A DNA stretch of 64,000 nt from Aquibium oceanicum. GTDB taxonomy: Bacteria > Pseudomonadota > Alphaproteobacteria > Rhizobiales > Rhizobiaceae. Of this stretch, positions 26,908 through 34,875 are shown in pieces; positions within the stretch are counted from its first letter, which is position 1, and every line of letters begins with the position of its first letter. The position numbers and the translations under genes were made by a program. Below the pieces are notes generated by a model. The model did no database searches and had not been told where the DNA came from. It worked only from the letters and a program-made list of their open reading frames with translations. The stretch covers positions 806,001 through 870,000 of the forward strand of contig NZ_CP018171.1 in NCBI RefSeq assembly GCF_001889605.1, written 5' to 3'.

Positions 26908-27834
26908 TCACCCGCCCGCGACACCGAGGGTATCCACGAACCAGTCGCGGGCGATCGCCGCCGCCTTCTCGACTTTCGACTTGTCGGAATAGAGCGTCAT
27001 GTGGGTCGTATGCGGCAGGATTTCGAGCTTCTTCTTCGGAGTCGGAATCGCGTTGAACGCGTTGATCTCGAGATCCCAGAGCGTCAGGTCGTCACCCTCC
27101 GCAACGATCATCAATGTCGGGACATTGTAGATGCGCTTCACGAAGGAGCCGACGTCGTAGTTCAACAGGAGATCGACGGACTCCACGGTGCTTCGATTTT
27201 CGTAAAGCGGCGCTTCGCTCGCCTTGATCTTGAGAAAGGTTTCGACTGTCTCCGGAAACGGCCAGGACGAGACTTCCGACTCCGAGTCCGCTGTGGCATG
27301 GGGGAGATAGAGCCGCTTGCCCGGTTCCTCGTACCGGAGCTTGCGGTCGGCCAGGATCAAGTCCCAGAGCCTGCGATACTCCATCGTTCCGTGCGCGCGG
27401 CGCATGTTTTCATATCCGTCGACAACCGGAATCTGGCTGACGATCGATTTCACCCGGGGATCCGTGGCTGCCAGAACCAATGCGTGACCGCCTGAGTAGG
27501 ATATGCCCCACACGCCGATGCGGTCGGCATCGACGCTCTCGTGTCGCTCGAGGAAGCTGATGGCGTTCTGGTAGTCGCGTATCTGCGCCCATGGATCGAG
27601 GTGCTGGCGGTTGTCGCCGTCCGACACGCCAAGATTTCGATAGTCGAAGATCAGGGCATTGATACCAGCCTCCGCAAACGCCTTTGCATAAGTCGGCATG
27701 ACGATTTCGCGCACGTAACACCAGCCGCCGGCCAGTACGACCGTTGGCGATTTCTTCGGGCTGTCCGCGAGGAACAACCAGCCCCGGCAGGTTACCCCCT
27801 CCGACTCAAACTCGACATCGACACGCTTGGTCAT
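26908..27834 (-). CDS. Alpha/beta hydrolase 2 (paralogue of the 19.4-kb gene)
   Basis: A 308-residue alpha/beta hydrolase closely related to hydrolase 1. It has GGWCYVREIVMPTYAK, FDYRNLGVSDGDNRQHLDPW, the nucleophile elbow GISYSGGH, PVVDGYENMRRAHG, EVSSWPFP and a C-terminal TTHMTLY with the probable base His. The start MTKRVDVEF has GGGAGG nicely spaced; a longer open frame to 28074 crosses the LacI operators and is rejected. It is divergent from a LacI-family gene, with two LacI-type palindromes between them. Reaction unknown; having two paralogues under different regulators suggests related but distinct substrates or conditions. Confidence 0.87.
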   Translation of the reverse strand: MTKRVDVEFESEGVTCRGWLFLADSPKKSPTVVLAGGWCYVREIVMPTYAKAFAEAGINALIFDYRNLGVSDGDNRQHLDPWAQIRDYQNAISFLERHESVDADRIGVWGISYSGGHALVLAATDPRVKSIVSQIPVVDGYENMRRAHGTMEYRRLWDLILADRKLRYEEPGKRLYLPHATADSESEVSSWPFPETVETFLKIKASEAPLYENRSTVESVDLLLNYDVGSFVKRIYNVPTLMIVAEGDDLTLWDLEINAFNAIPTPKKKLEILPHTTHMTLYSDKSKVEKAAAIARDWFVDTLGVAGG

Positions 27835-27899
27835 TCGTCCTCCCCGACGCTTGCAAATTCGGCTCTCACACACCGTGCAGGACAGCGTTTCAGGCTGCC

Positions 27900-27911
27900 G
27901 CAATCGATTGC
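27900..27911. promoter_or_regulatory. LacI-type operator 1 (GCAATCGATTGC)
   Basis: A perfect 12-bp palindrome with a central CG, as LacI-family proteins prefer. It lies 66 bp upstream of alpha/beta hydrolase 2 and in the divergent region shared with the LacI gene. Confidence 0.75.
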
Positions 27912-27942
27912 ATTGGATTGTTGCGCTCTCGCCGCGCTTTGT

Positions 27943-27952
27943 CAATCGATTG
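27943..27952. promoter_or_regulatory. LacI-type operator 2 (CAATCGATTG)
   Basis: A 10-bp palindrome that repeats the core of operator 1. The two centres are 42 bp apart, close to four helical turns, so two dimers could bind on one face or form a short loop. Confidence 0.75.
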
Positions 27953-28043
27953 CATGCAGAGATAATCCGGATTATGCATGGACCAACCGCAGCGCAGCCC
28001 GAGTTCGGGATGCCGTCGATCATGAACCGTGGGATTGCACCCG

Positions 28044-29054
28044 ATGGCTCGCGTGAACATGCGCGAATTGGCACGTTCCCTCGGGGTCGACCGCTCGACG
28101 ATTTCGCGCGCGCTCAGCACCGACAAGTCGCATCTGGTCGGCAAGGAGACGCGAGAGATCATTCGCAAGGCAGCCGAGGCTGCCGGCTACCGGCCGAACC
28201 TCACGGCCGCAACGCTGCGCCGTGGAAGCTCCAACACAATCGGCATTCTTGTGTCCGATCTGGAGAACGAGACCTTCATCACGGTGATCAGACGCGTCGT
28301 CGCGGAACTGGGCACGCCGGGGCAGCACCCCTTCACTCCGCTGATCGGTGAGACGCGCGATTCCCACCAGACCAGCCGCGAATTGCTCGATCAGTTCATC
28401 TCGCGACGCGTCGACGCGATCATCTCGCTCGCCTCGAGCGATACGGATGCGGAAATCCTGAGCGATGCGACGCGATACGTGCCGGTGATACTCGCCATTC
28501 GCAAGATCAATGGGATCAAATTGCCCACGGCAACGTGCGATGACGAAGCCGGAGGGGCCATGGTCGCCGAACATTTCGCGGAACGGGGTCACAAGGTCGT
28601 TTGCCAGATCAAGGGCCCCACGATTTCCGCGACGTTCGTCGATCGCGCGCTTGGATTCTCCAAAGCATGCGCGCGACTCGGCGTCCTTGAATGCGAACCC
28701 GAAATCGTCGCGCCGAATGCGACCACGGCCGCGGGACGAAAAGTCGGAGAGCAGGTGCTTTCGATGCGCCCGCGCCCTACCGCGGTTTTCGCCCACAATG
28801 ATGCCCTGGCGCTGGGAATGCTGGAAACCATGCGGTCGGCCGGCCTGTCGTGCCCGGAGGACATCGCGCTCGCGGGATACAACAACACCCGGATCTCGCA
28901 ACTTCTGTCCACACCGCTGACGACGGTTGATTATCCCGTCGAAGAGGTAAGCATTCACGCCGGCCAGGCGACCAAATCGCTTATCGCCGACCCAACGAAT
29001 GAATGGTCGAGCCGGACGTTCGAGCCCAGACTGATCGTTCGAGGATCCACCTGA
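28044..29054 (+). CDS. LacI-family transcriptional regulator
   Basis: A 336-residue regulator. The N-terminal HTH is ARVNMRELARSLGVDRSTISRALS (about 2-25), followed by the hinge helix region (YRPNLTAATLRRGSS) and a periplasmic-binding-protein-like effector domain with NTIGILVSDLEN, RRVDAIISLAS and HNDALALGMLETMRSAGL. The ATG at 28044 is preferred; a GTG five codons earlier is possible. It is divergent from alpha/beta hydrolase 2, and the twin CAATCGATTG palindromes between them are its likely operators, giving control of the hydrolase and itself. Effector unknown. Confidence 0.9.
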   Translation: MARVNMRELARSLGVDRSTISRALSTDKSHLVGKETREIIRKAAEAAGYRPNLTAATLRRGSSNTIGILVSDLENETFITVIRRVVAELGTPGQHPFTPLIGETRDSHQTSRELLDQFISRRVDAIISLASSDTDAEILSDATRYVPVILAIRKINGIKLPTATCDDEAGGAMVAEHFAERGHKVVCQIKGPTISATFVDRALGFSKACARLGVLECEPEIVAPNATTAAGRKVGEQVLSMRPRPTAVFAHNDALALGMLETMRSAGLSCPEDIALAGYNNTRISQLLSTPLTTVDYPVEEVSIHAGQATKSLIADPTNEWSSRTFEPRLIVRGST

Positions 29055-29056
29055 TC

Positions 29057-30217
29057 CTATCGCCCCAGCCCCATCCAGTTGGCGATGTTGTTTCTCTGCA
29101 CGGCCGACGAACCACCGATGATCGGAAGCAGCAGCACATCGCGCACATAGCGTTCCACGTCGAAATCCTTCACGTAGCCGTAGGCGCCGAGGATTTCCTG
29201 GCTGTCGAGGACAATGGATTTCGCGGCTTCCGTGACGAAGAGCTTCGTCATCGAGGTTTCGATGCCGCAGCGCTCTCCACGGTCGGCCATGGCGGAAGCG
29301 TTGTACATCATCAGTCTGGCAGCCATCAGCCGTGTATGCATATCGGCGAGCTTGTGGCGGATGGCCTGGTAGTGGGAGATCGCCTTGCCGAACTGCTTGC
29401 GCTCGTTGGCGTAGGTCCAGGCATCATCGACGGCGGCCGAGGCGATCCCGACGCCCATCGCGGCCACTTCCAGTTTCTCGACGTCGAGCCCCGCACCTGT
29501 CAGCATCTGCCAGCCACGGTTCCAGGCGTCCGGACCGCCCACGAGGTTGGAGGAGGGAACCCGGACATCCATGAAGCTCACGTCGGTCGTCGCGGCGCCT
29601 TTCATGCCCATCGAACCGATCCGCGAGATCGCCACGCCGGGCGTCTGCGGCGGGATGAGCACGAAAGACAGGTTGCCGTAGCGCTGGTCGGCCGGGCCGC
29701 TGCGAACCAGGGTATAGATGTAATCGCAGAACTCGCTGCCGGAGCAGAACCGCTTGTGCCCGTTGACGACCAGCATGTCGCCATCGCGCACCGCCGTCGT
29801 TCTCACGCTTGCCAGATCCGCGCCGACGTCGGGCTCCGTCCAGCCATAGGCGAACAGCATTTTTCCGGCGGCGATCAGAGGCAGCAGTTCAGATTTCTGT
29901 GCTTCGGATCCGCATTCCAGGATGTTCATCCCGGCGTAGCAGGCAGCCATGATGTAGGGCACCGACACCGCCAGGCTGCGGCGCGAGAGTTCCTCGATGA
30001 CGATCATCGTCGCCGTGATATCCCGCCCCGCGCCGCCGTACTCTTCCGGGATCGTCAGTCCCATGACGCCCAGCGCCGCGAGCTCGTCGAATACATCCCG
30101 GGGGAAGACGTTCTCCTGATCCCAGCGCGCAGCTTCGGATCGCGGCATGTGCGCGTCGACGAACTTCCGCATGGTGTCGCGCAGCATGCGAATGTGGTCG
30201 GGTTCCGCGAAATTCAT
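29057..30217 (-). CDS. Acyl-CoA dehydrogenase 2
   Basis: A 386-residue FAD enzyme of acyl-CoA oxidation. It shows the N-terminal helical domain, the central motif MLFAYGWTEPDVGADLASVRTTA, KRFCSGSEFCDYI, the C-terminal RKQFGKAISHYQAIRHKLADMH and an ILGAYGYVKDFDVERYVRD segment. At the position of the classic catalytic Glu (IYEGT) it has Gly (IIGGSSAV), so the base must lie elsewhere or the enzyme has a different role. The start MNFAEPDHIR is preferred over in-frame sequence to 30274. Operator-like site 3 lies 81 bp upstream. It converges with the LacI gene. Confidence 0.9.
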   Translation of the reverse strand: MNFAEPDHIRMLRDTMRKFVDAHMPRSEAARWDQENVFPRDVFDELAALGVMGLTIPEEYGGAGRDITATMIVIEELSRRSLAVSVPYIMAACYAGMNILECGSEAQKSELLPLIAAGKMLFAYGWTEPDVGADLASVRTTAVRDGDMLVVNGHKRFCSGSEFCDYIYTLVRSGPADQRYGNLSFVLIPPQTPGVAISRIGSMGMKGAATTDVSFMDVRVPSSNLVGGPDAWNRGWQMLTGAGLDVEKLEVAAMGVGIASAAVDDAWTYANERKQFGKAISHYQAIRHKLADMHTRLMAARLMMYNASAMADRGERCGIETSMTKLFVTEAAKSIVLDSQEILGAYGYVKDFDVERYVRDVLLLPIIGGSSAVQRNNIANWMGLGR

Positions 30218-30297
30218 TCCAGCTCTTCCCAGTTGCCTGTCCGCAATCCCGAGCGAACATCCGGAAGCGAGCAATGGAAGTCAAGAAAAATGAAACA

Positions 30298-30311
30298 TGA
30301 ACCACTGTTCA
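30298..30311 (+). promoter_or_regulatory. Operator-like motif site 3 (TGAACCACTGTTCA)
   Basis: The most symmetric copy: TGAAC and GTTCA arms around 4 bases. It lies between the TetR gene and acyl-CoA dehydrogenase 2, 81 bp from the dehydrogenase start. Its right flank, TTCATTTTCTGA (30308-30319), is shared exactly with site 4 when the latter is read on the other strand. Confidence 0.7.
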
Positions 30312-30346
30312 TTTTCTGATTTGATCGAGCGGGAGCAGGCTTTCGG

Positions 30347-30976
30347 CTAGGGCGTGGTCTGCTCGGGGCCGATCCCTTTTCTCAGTATCGAAACGAAGGC
30401 GTCGACGATCTCATTGCGGCGGGTTTCGTCGGCGCCGCCCCGCAGCACCAGATTGCGGTAGAGGTAGTCGCGGGCGCCCATCAGTACGTAGATCAGGACG
30501 TCGCGCTCGACGTCTGTGAGCGCGCGGATCTGGTGTTCGGCGCGCGCGCGCTCGAGGACTTTGAGGTATTTTCGGGCAAGGTTTTCGTAGTGCGTCCGGG
30601 TTGCCTCGGGCGATACCGAGTCCGACTCGTAGAGAATCCGGAAGAACCCGGTATTCTTGGTCAAATAGTCGAAGAAGGCGGAGAGCCCCCGCCGTTCCAC
30701 GTCGAAGTAATCCCGCGAGCCATGAACGGCCTTCGAGACATAGGCGATCATCTCCTCGCCAACAGCCGGCAGCAACTGATCGAACAAATCCTGCCGCGAG
30801 TCGAAATAGAGATAGAATGTCCCCTGCGCCAGACCGCACCGTTCGGTGATCCGTCCTATGCTGGCGTTCGAATATCCGTGCTTTCCGACAACATAGGCTG
30901 CCGCCTGGAACAAGCCTTTGCGATTCGCATCGGCTTTTTCCGGGCGTCGAAGTTTCCTTTTTCCGGCGACGGCCAT
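30347..30976 (-). CDS. TetR-family regulator (single)
   Basis: A 209-residue TetR protein. The HTH is in YSNASIGRITERCGLAQGTFYLYFDSRQDLFDQLL (about 35-69). Its recognition region IT-x3-GLAQGT-x-Y-x-YF-x-S-x-Q and the following LLPA-x-G match the first half of the tandem TetR closely. It lies directly upstream of acyl-CoA dehydrogenase 2 on the same strand, with the symmetric motif site 3 between them, which makes it the prime candidate regulator of the four TGAACC sites. Ligand is probably an acyl-CoA or pathway intermediate; this is inference. Confidence 0.9.
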   Translation of the reverse strand: MAVAGKRKLRRPEKADANRKGLFQAAAYVVGKHGYSNASIGRITERCGLAQGTFYLYFDSRQDLFDQLLPAVGEEMIAYVSKAVHGSRDYFDVERRGLSAFFDYLTKNTGFFRILYESDSVSPEATRTHYENLARKYLKVLERARAEHQIRALTDVERDVLIYVLMGARDYLYRNLVLRGGADETRRNEIVDAFVSILRKGIGPEQTTP

Positions 30977-31116
30977 ATCAGCTTCCCGATCCGATCGAAC
31001 TCACACCGGTTGAACTGAAGCCTCCCCTGCTCGGAATTGAAAAGGGCACATCGTGCTTTTCCACCTGAATCCAGGCAATCTCGCGCCGCACCGTGTTCTC
31101 CGACACATGACGCGCT

Positions 31117-31914
31117 TCAGGTGCCGGTGAAGGCAGGGCTTCGTTTTTCCCGAAACGCGTTCACCGCTTCCTGATGGTCGTTGGACAGGTTCGACATCTG
31201 TTCATAGGCGATGCCGGCATCGAAGTGCGAATGGAAGATCGCCTTCAGCGGCAAGTTGGTGGTGACCTTGGTCCAGTTGAGCGCCTTTGTCGGGGCGGAT
31301 GCCAACCGGTCGGCCAGCGCGTCGACCGCGGCATCGAGTTCCTCCGGCTTCACGACGTCGGTAATGAGGCCTATGCGTTCGGCTTCGACGGCGTTGATCA
31401 TGTCTCCGGTAAACAGGAACTTCTTGGCTTTGGCGTAGCCAAGTATCTGCGGCCAGATCAAAGCGCCACCGTCGCCCGCCACGAGACCCACGGAAACATG
31501 GGGGTCGCCTATCCGCGCATTCTCCTGCGCGATGATGACGTCGCAAAGCAGCGCAAGCGAGGCGCCCAGTCCGGCGGCGTGGCCGTTCAACCGGCAGATG
31601 AGCGGCTTGTCGAGATCGAGTTGGCTGAAGACGATCTCCTTGGCTTCGCGGGCGGTCTGCTCGAAAGACACCGGGTCGTCGATGGCGTCCTGCATCCAGT
31701 CGATGTCACCGCCGCCGCAAAACGCTTTGCCGCGGCCGGTCAGAACGATAATTTTGGCGTCTTCGTCCCGCCGCACATCCACGAAAATGCGAGAGAGTTC
31801 CTCGTGCAGGACTGCGTTTACGGCGTTATAGGCCTCGGGGCGATCGAGAATGATCGTGAGTATGGACCCCCGCCGCTCGACCGCGATTGTCTTGTAGCCG
31901 TCGTAGCTTCGCAT
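31117..31914 (-). CDS. Enoyl-CoA hydratase/isomerase-family protein (crotonase fold)
   Basis: A 265-residue crotonase-superfamily protein. The oxyanion-hole segments are GKAFCGGGDIDWM and NGHAAGLGASLALLCD. The position of the first catalytic Glu of true hydratases (PE-x-x-x-G) reads PHVSVG, so the Glu is replaced by His. Classical hydratase chemistry is therefore doubtful, and an isomerase, hydrolase or lyase role is possible. It starts at ATG 31914 with operator-like site 4 only 39 bp upstream. It lies downstream of the 3-hydroxyisobutyrate dehydrogenase-like gene on the same strand, separated by 102 bp. Confidence 0.9.
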   Translation of the reverse strand: MRSYDGYKTIAVERRGSILTIILDRPEAYNAVNAVLHEELSRIFVDVRRDEDAKIIVLTGRGKAFCGGGDIDWMQDAIDDPVSFEQTAREAKEIVFSQLDLDKPLICRLNGHAAGLGASLALLCDVIIAQENARIGDPHVSVGLVAGDGGALIWPQILGYAKAKKFLFTGDMINAVEAERIGLITDVVKPEELDAAVDALADRLASAPTKALNWTKVTTNLPLKAIFHSHFDAGIAYEQMSNLSNDHQEAVNAFREKRSPAFTGT

Positions 31915-31952
31915 CGAGCCCCTCCGCTCCGGGAATGCATCCGGTCAGAAAA

Positions 31953-31966
31953 TGAATTCCGGTTCA
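31953..31966 (-). promoter_or_regulatory. Operator-like motif site 4 (TGAACCGGAATTCA on minus strand)
   Basis: Fourth copy of the shared motif, in the orientation of the crotonase gene and 39 bp upstream of its start. The adjacent 12 bases (minus-strand TTCATTTTCTGA, 31945-31956) are identical to the flank of site 3. Confidence 0.65.
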
Positions 31967-32016
31967 CAAATCATAAACGAAAGACGATGGCAAGCCGCGC
32001 AATCGTGCGGTGCCAT

Positions 32017-32910
32017 TCAGCGTTTTGCATCTCCATGGTCCGGCCGGAGGGCTGCCAGCGCGAAAAAGTCCTCTTGCCCGAGACCGGCCTCGACCGCGGC
32101 CTCATACCGCTCCCGGATCGTCAGGAACAGCTCGGTCGGAGCACCGCCCTCGTTCGCCGCTTCGAGAACGAGGTCCAGATCCTTCATCATCTGTGTCAGG
32201 CCGAAGGCCGGTGTGAAATCGCCGGTGACGACCATGTCCTTCTTGTATCCCAGGAGCGGCGAGGCAACCACGCTCTGCATGATGGCGTCCATCATGGTCT
32301 CCGTCGACAGATTGCCTGCCCGACCCAGTGCGAGCGCCTCCGCCAAAAGAGCCGAACTGGCTGCCACCATCGAGTTGATGACCAGCTTGAGATAGCGGCC
32401 CTCATCCCCTTCTCCGACGTGCATCATGCGGTTGGAAAAGCTGCGGAACACTGCTTCGCAACGGTCGAACGCGGGTCTGGGTCCGGAGGCCAGCACGGTC
32501 AGCGAACCGGACGCCGCGGTCGCCGTGCTGCCCGATATCGGGGCCCGGAGGTAGTCGCAACCCCTCGCCGATAGGGCGGCGGCGACTTCCCGCGATATTG
32601 AAGGTGAGACGGTACTCATTTCCACCACGGTATGTCGGTCCGAGACCGATCGGGCGAGACCCTCGACGGGATCGAGCATTACGGTCCGAAGGACCGCGTC
32701 GTCGGGAAGCGTGAGGAAGATGAGATCGACCTGCTGCGCCAAGTCATCCACGGAGGCGACCGGCACGCCGCCCGCCGCAACAGCTGCGGCACGATTTTCG
32801 GCGCGCGGTTCGACGAGCTTTACCGAATGTCCGGCAGCAAGCGCGCGGAGACACATCGCGCTGCCCATCTTGCCGATTCCGATCCATCCTATCGTCAATC
32901 TCTCGGTCAT
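32017..32910 (-). CDS. NAD(P)-dependent beta-hydroxyacid dehydrogenase (3-hydroxyisobutyrate dehydrogenase family)
   Basis: A 297-residue oxidoreductase. The Rossmann motif is IGWIGIGKMGSAM near the N-terminus. The substrate motif APISGSTATAASGSL is in the middle, and the catalytic Lys is in EGRYLKLVINSM. These are the family marks of 3-hydroxyisobutyrate, tartronate semialdehyde and related dehydrogenases. The start has GAGG about nine bases upstream. It is divergent from the YciI-like gene (81 bp) and upstream of the crotonase on the same strand. It may oxidise a hydroxyacid released from the island's CoA pathway; substrate unknown. Confidence 0.9.
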   Translation of the reverse strand: MTERLTIGWIGIGKMGSAMCLRALAAGHSVKLVEPRAENRAAAVAAGGVPVASVDDLAQQVDLIFLTLPDDAVLRTVMLDPVEGLARSVSDRHTVVEMSTVSPSISREVAAALSARGCDYLRAPISGSTATAASGSLTVLASGPRPAFDRCEAVFRSFSNRMMHVGEGDEGRYLKLVINSMVAASSALLAEALALGRAGNLSTETMMDAIMQSVVASPLLGYKKDMVVTGDFTPAFGLTQMMKDLDLVLEAANEGGAPTELFLTIRERYEAAVEAGLGQEDFFALAALRPDHGDAKR

Positions 32911-32991
32911 TCTCGTTGCCTCATGTTATCTGCGTCGCCATCAGCCGCGTCGTTCGCGCGTAAGAGTCCAAACCACAAGGAATCCGTCCTC

Positions 32992-33276
32992 ATGCATTTC
33001 ATCGTCCATTGCCTTGACCGCCCCGGGGCGCTCGACCTTCGCCTGGCCAACTATGATGCACACAAGGCGTATCTCGCTTCCAATCCCGTCACCATGCTGG
33101 TTTCCGGCCCGCTGCTTGCCGATGACAACGAGACGATGATCGGTTCGTTTTTCCTGGTGGAAGCGGAATCCCGGCAGGACGTTGAGCGCTTCAACAAGGC
33201 AGACCCCTTCTTCGCCGCGGATCTTTGGGCCGAAGTGAGGATCCATCCGTTCTCCAAACGCGTCGACAATCGATAG
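32992..33276 (+). CDS. YciI-family protein
   Basis: A 94-residue ferredoxin-like fold protein starting MHFIVHCLDRPGALDLR. It has the family pattern of a His/Asp pair with RLANYDAHKAYLAS, VSGPLLADD, GSFFLVEAES and NKADPFFAADLWAEVRIHPF. Relatives act in chlorocatechol or other degradation pathways, or have unknown roles. AAGGAA lies ten bases before the ATG. It converges with an EamA gene (16 bp between stops) and is divergent from the hydroxyacid dehydrogenase. Confidence 0.88.
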   Translation: MHFIVHCLDRPGALDLRLANYDAHKAYLASNPVTMLVSGPLLADDNETMIGSFFLVEAESRQDVERFNKADPFFAADLWAEVRIHPFSKRVDNR

Positions 33277-33292
33277 CCATACAGCACCGCGT

Positions 33293-34219
33293 TCATCGGC
33301 CGGTCAGCGCCAGGCCGATCCCGGTGACCACCAGACCAAGCGCCGTCACCTCGCGAATACCGAAAGGTTCTCCGAGCACGTAGGCCGCGGACACCGTGCC
33401 GATGACTGGAATGAGCATCGTTCCAAGCGATGCCATGGTTGGAGGCAGCCGCCGCAACGCGGCAAACCAGCAAAAATAGCAGAGAGCCATTGCCACGATC
33501 GACATGTAAAGCCATGACCACAGCGCCATCGGACTGAGCGCGTAAGTCTCCGGCTGCTCTACGAATACGCCGATCAGCAGCATCGGCACGGAGCCGAGCA
33601 CGAGCTGCCACGCCGTTCCGCTGATCGGCGCGACACCGACCGGCGGCCGCACGGCGATGGTGCTGATCGCGAACATCACGGCCGCCGAAAACGCGCAGAC
33701 GATTCCAAGCAGTTTGTCGTCGTCCAATTCGACGCCACGCCCAGCCAGCACCACCGAAATGCCCCCCATGCCGAGAACCAGCGCCAGTACTCCGCTGATC
33801 CGGGGCTTCGTGCCGTTGATCGGCCAGGCAAGCACTGTCGCCCAGATCGGCATGGTGTAGATGATCATGGCGGCCTCACCGACGGACAGCCAGCTCATGG
33901 CAAGGCTCGCCAACCCCATCCACGCCGTGACGTTGAACAGCGAAGCGACGATCATTCGTAGACGCGAGCCTGCGGGAACACCGAGGTTCTCGCCCTGGAA
34001 ACGGGCGAGAATGGCAATACCCAGTCCTGCGATCAGTCCGCTGCTGCCACGGGCGAACAGAGGCGGCCATTCGGCAAGCAGGACCTTCATCACCGGCCAG
34101 TTGATCCCCCATCCCAGTATCGTAATCAGCAGGAGCCCCACGCCGACAAAGTGCGACCCGCGGGCGTCGTGCTGCCTGCCAGCTGACGCCTTGATCGAAG
34201 CCTCCGGGATTTCGGACAT
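33293..34219 (-). CDS. EamA/DMT-family transporter 2
   Basis: A 308-residue inner-membrane protein with ten hydrophobic helices in two EamA repeats. The first repeat starts with LLITILGWGINWPVMK, and the last helix pair contains the VLGEPFGIREVTALGLVVTG motif. It differs from the first EamA protein in the window. Substrate is unknown. The start MSEIPEAS has GGAAA upstream. It is the downstream neighbour of the OsmC-like gene on the minus strand, with 173 bp between them that contain an inverted repeat at 34345. Confidence 0.87.
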   Translation of the reverse strand: MSEIPEASIKASAGRQHDARGSHFVGVGLLLITILGWGINWPVMKVLLAEWPPLFARGSSGLIAGLGIAILARFQGENLGVPAGSRLRMIVASLFNVTAWMGLASLAMSWLSVGEAAMIIYTMPIWATVLAWPINGTKPRISGVLALVLGMGGISVVLAGRGVELDDDKLLGIVCAFSAAVMFAISTIAVRPPVGVAPISGTAWQLVLGSVPMLLIGVFVEQPETYALSPMALWSWLYMSIVAMALCYFCWFAALRRLPPTMASLGTMLIPVIGTVSAAYVLGEPFGIREVTALGLVVTGIGLALTGR

Positions 34220-34344
34220 AAATGGGGTTTCCTGAAATGACTGCGGCAAATTTGCTGAAGTGATGCTGGCGATGCCCGCGCCGGAAAGTCCGTGCAGGCA
34301 TCGTCAAGGCCAGCCCGGCCTGACTGTCCGTCGCCGACACGTTA

Positions 34345-34367
34345 ATGAACGGTGTGTCATTGTTCAT
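34345..34367. promoter_or_regulatory. Inverted repeat ATGAAC-N11-GTTCAT
   Basis: Perfect 6-bp arms with an 11-base spacer lie 126 bp upstream of the EamA 2 start and just after the OsmC-like gene. The half-sites resemble those of the TGAACC motif but the spacing is different (11 instead of 4), so it is not counted as a fifth site. Confidence 0.35.
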
Positions 34368-34392
34368 GTCGGTGCGCAAAAAAGAACTGCAC

Positions 34393-34875
34393 CTAGTCCA
34401 ATTCCACCCACTCACCGTCGACCTTCAAGCGGTGTTTCACCAGGCCGGGCTTCAGAATCACTTCGACGAAGCACCCCTTCGCGGCGGCGAGAATGAGCCT
34501 CGTCTTGTCCTCGACGGTGGCTTCGCCGCGGATGTCGACGTCGAGAACGAAGCCCAGCCCCTTGCTCTCGTAAGGGTGCTTCATGCTCTCCATCTCGGCT
34601 TGCCACTCCGCCCGACAGAAGACGTCGAATGTCGTCACGTTGATGCCGAGACGGCGCGAGAATGCCCTTATCTGCGTCATCAGGCACGTCGTCAGTCCGC
34701 TGACGAAGTAGGAAAGCGGGTACGGCGCGGTTCCGTCACCACCATGGTAGGCTCCCTCGTCCGATGGCAGGAACGCAGTGTGCGGGGCCGCGCCACGCAG
34801 ATGCACCGTGCAATCATTGCGGAACTTCGCATTGTTCGTACCTTCCGATTCAAGCAGCACGTCAAATTTCATCAT
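34393..34875 (-). CDS. OsmC/Ohr-family protein
   Basis: A 160-residue protein starting MMKFDVLLES. It has the OsmC fold with the two conserved Cys: one in SGLTTCLMTQIRAFSRRLG and one in AAAKGCFVEVILKPG. Family members reduce organic hydroperoxides or act as redox proteins. The start at 34875 is chosen because GGAAGG is correctly spaced; an ATG two codons earlier is too close to it. It may be cotranscribed with the EamA 2 gene. Function in this pathway is unknown. Confidence 0.85.
   Translation of the reverse strand: MMKFDVLLESEGTNNAKFRNDCTVHLRGAAPHTAFLPSDEGAYHGGDGTAPYPLSYFVSGLTTCLMTQIRAFSRRLGINVTTFDVFCRAEWQAEMESMKHPYESKGLGFVLDVDIRGEATVEDKTRLILAAAKGCFVEVILKPGLVKHRLKVDGEWVELD

Noticed and set aside
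29003-30319. Plus-strand frame of 438 codons opposite acyl-CoA dehydrogenase 2
   Set aside because: His/Asp/Arg-rich antisense shadow of a gene with clear family motifs.
34345-34367. ATGAAC/GTTCAT repeat as a fifth TetR site
   Set aside because: The half-sites are similar but the spacer is 11 instead of 4 bases, so the geometry does not match.
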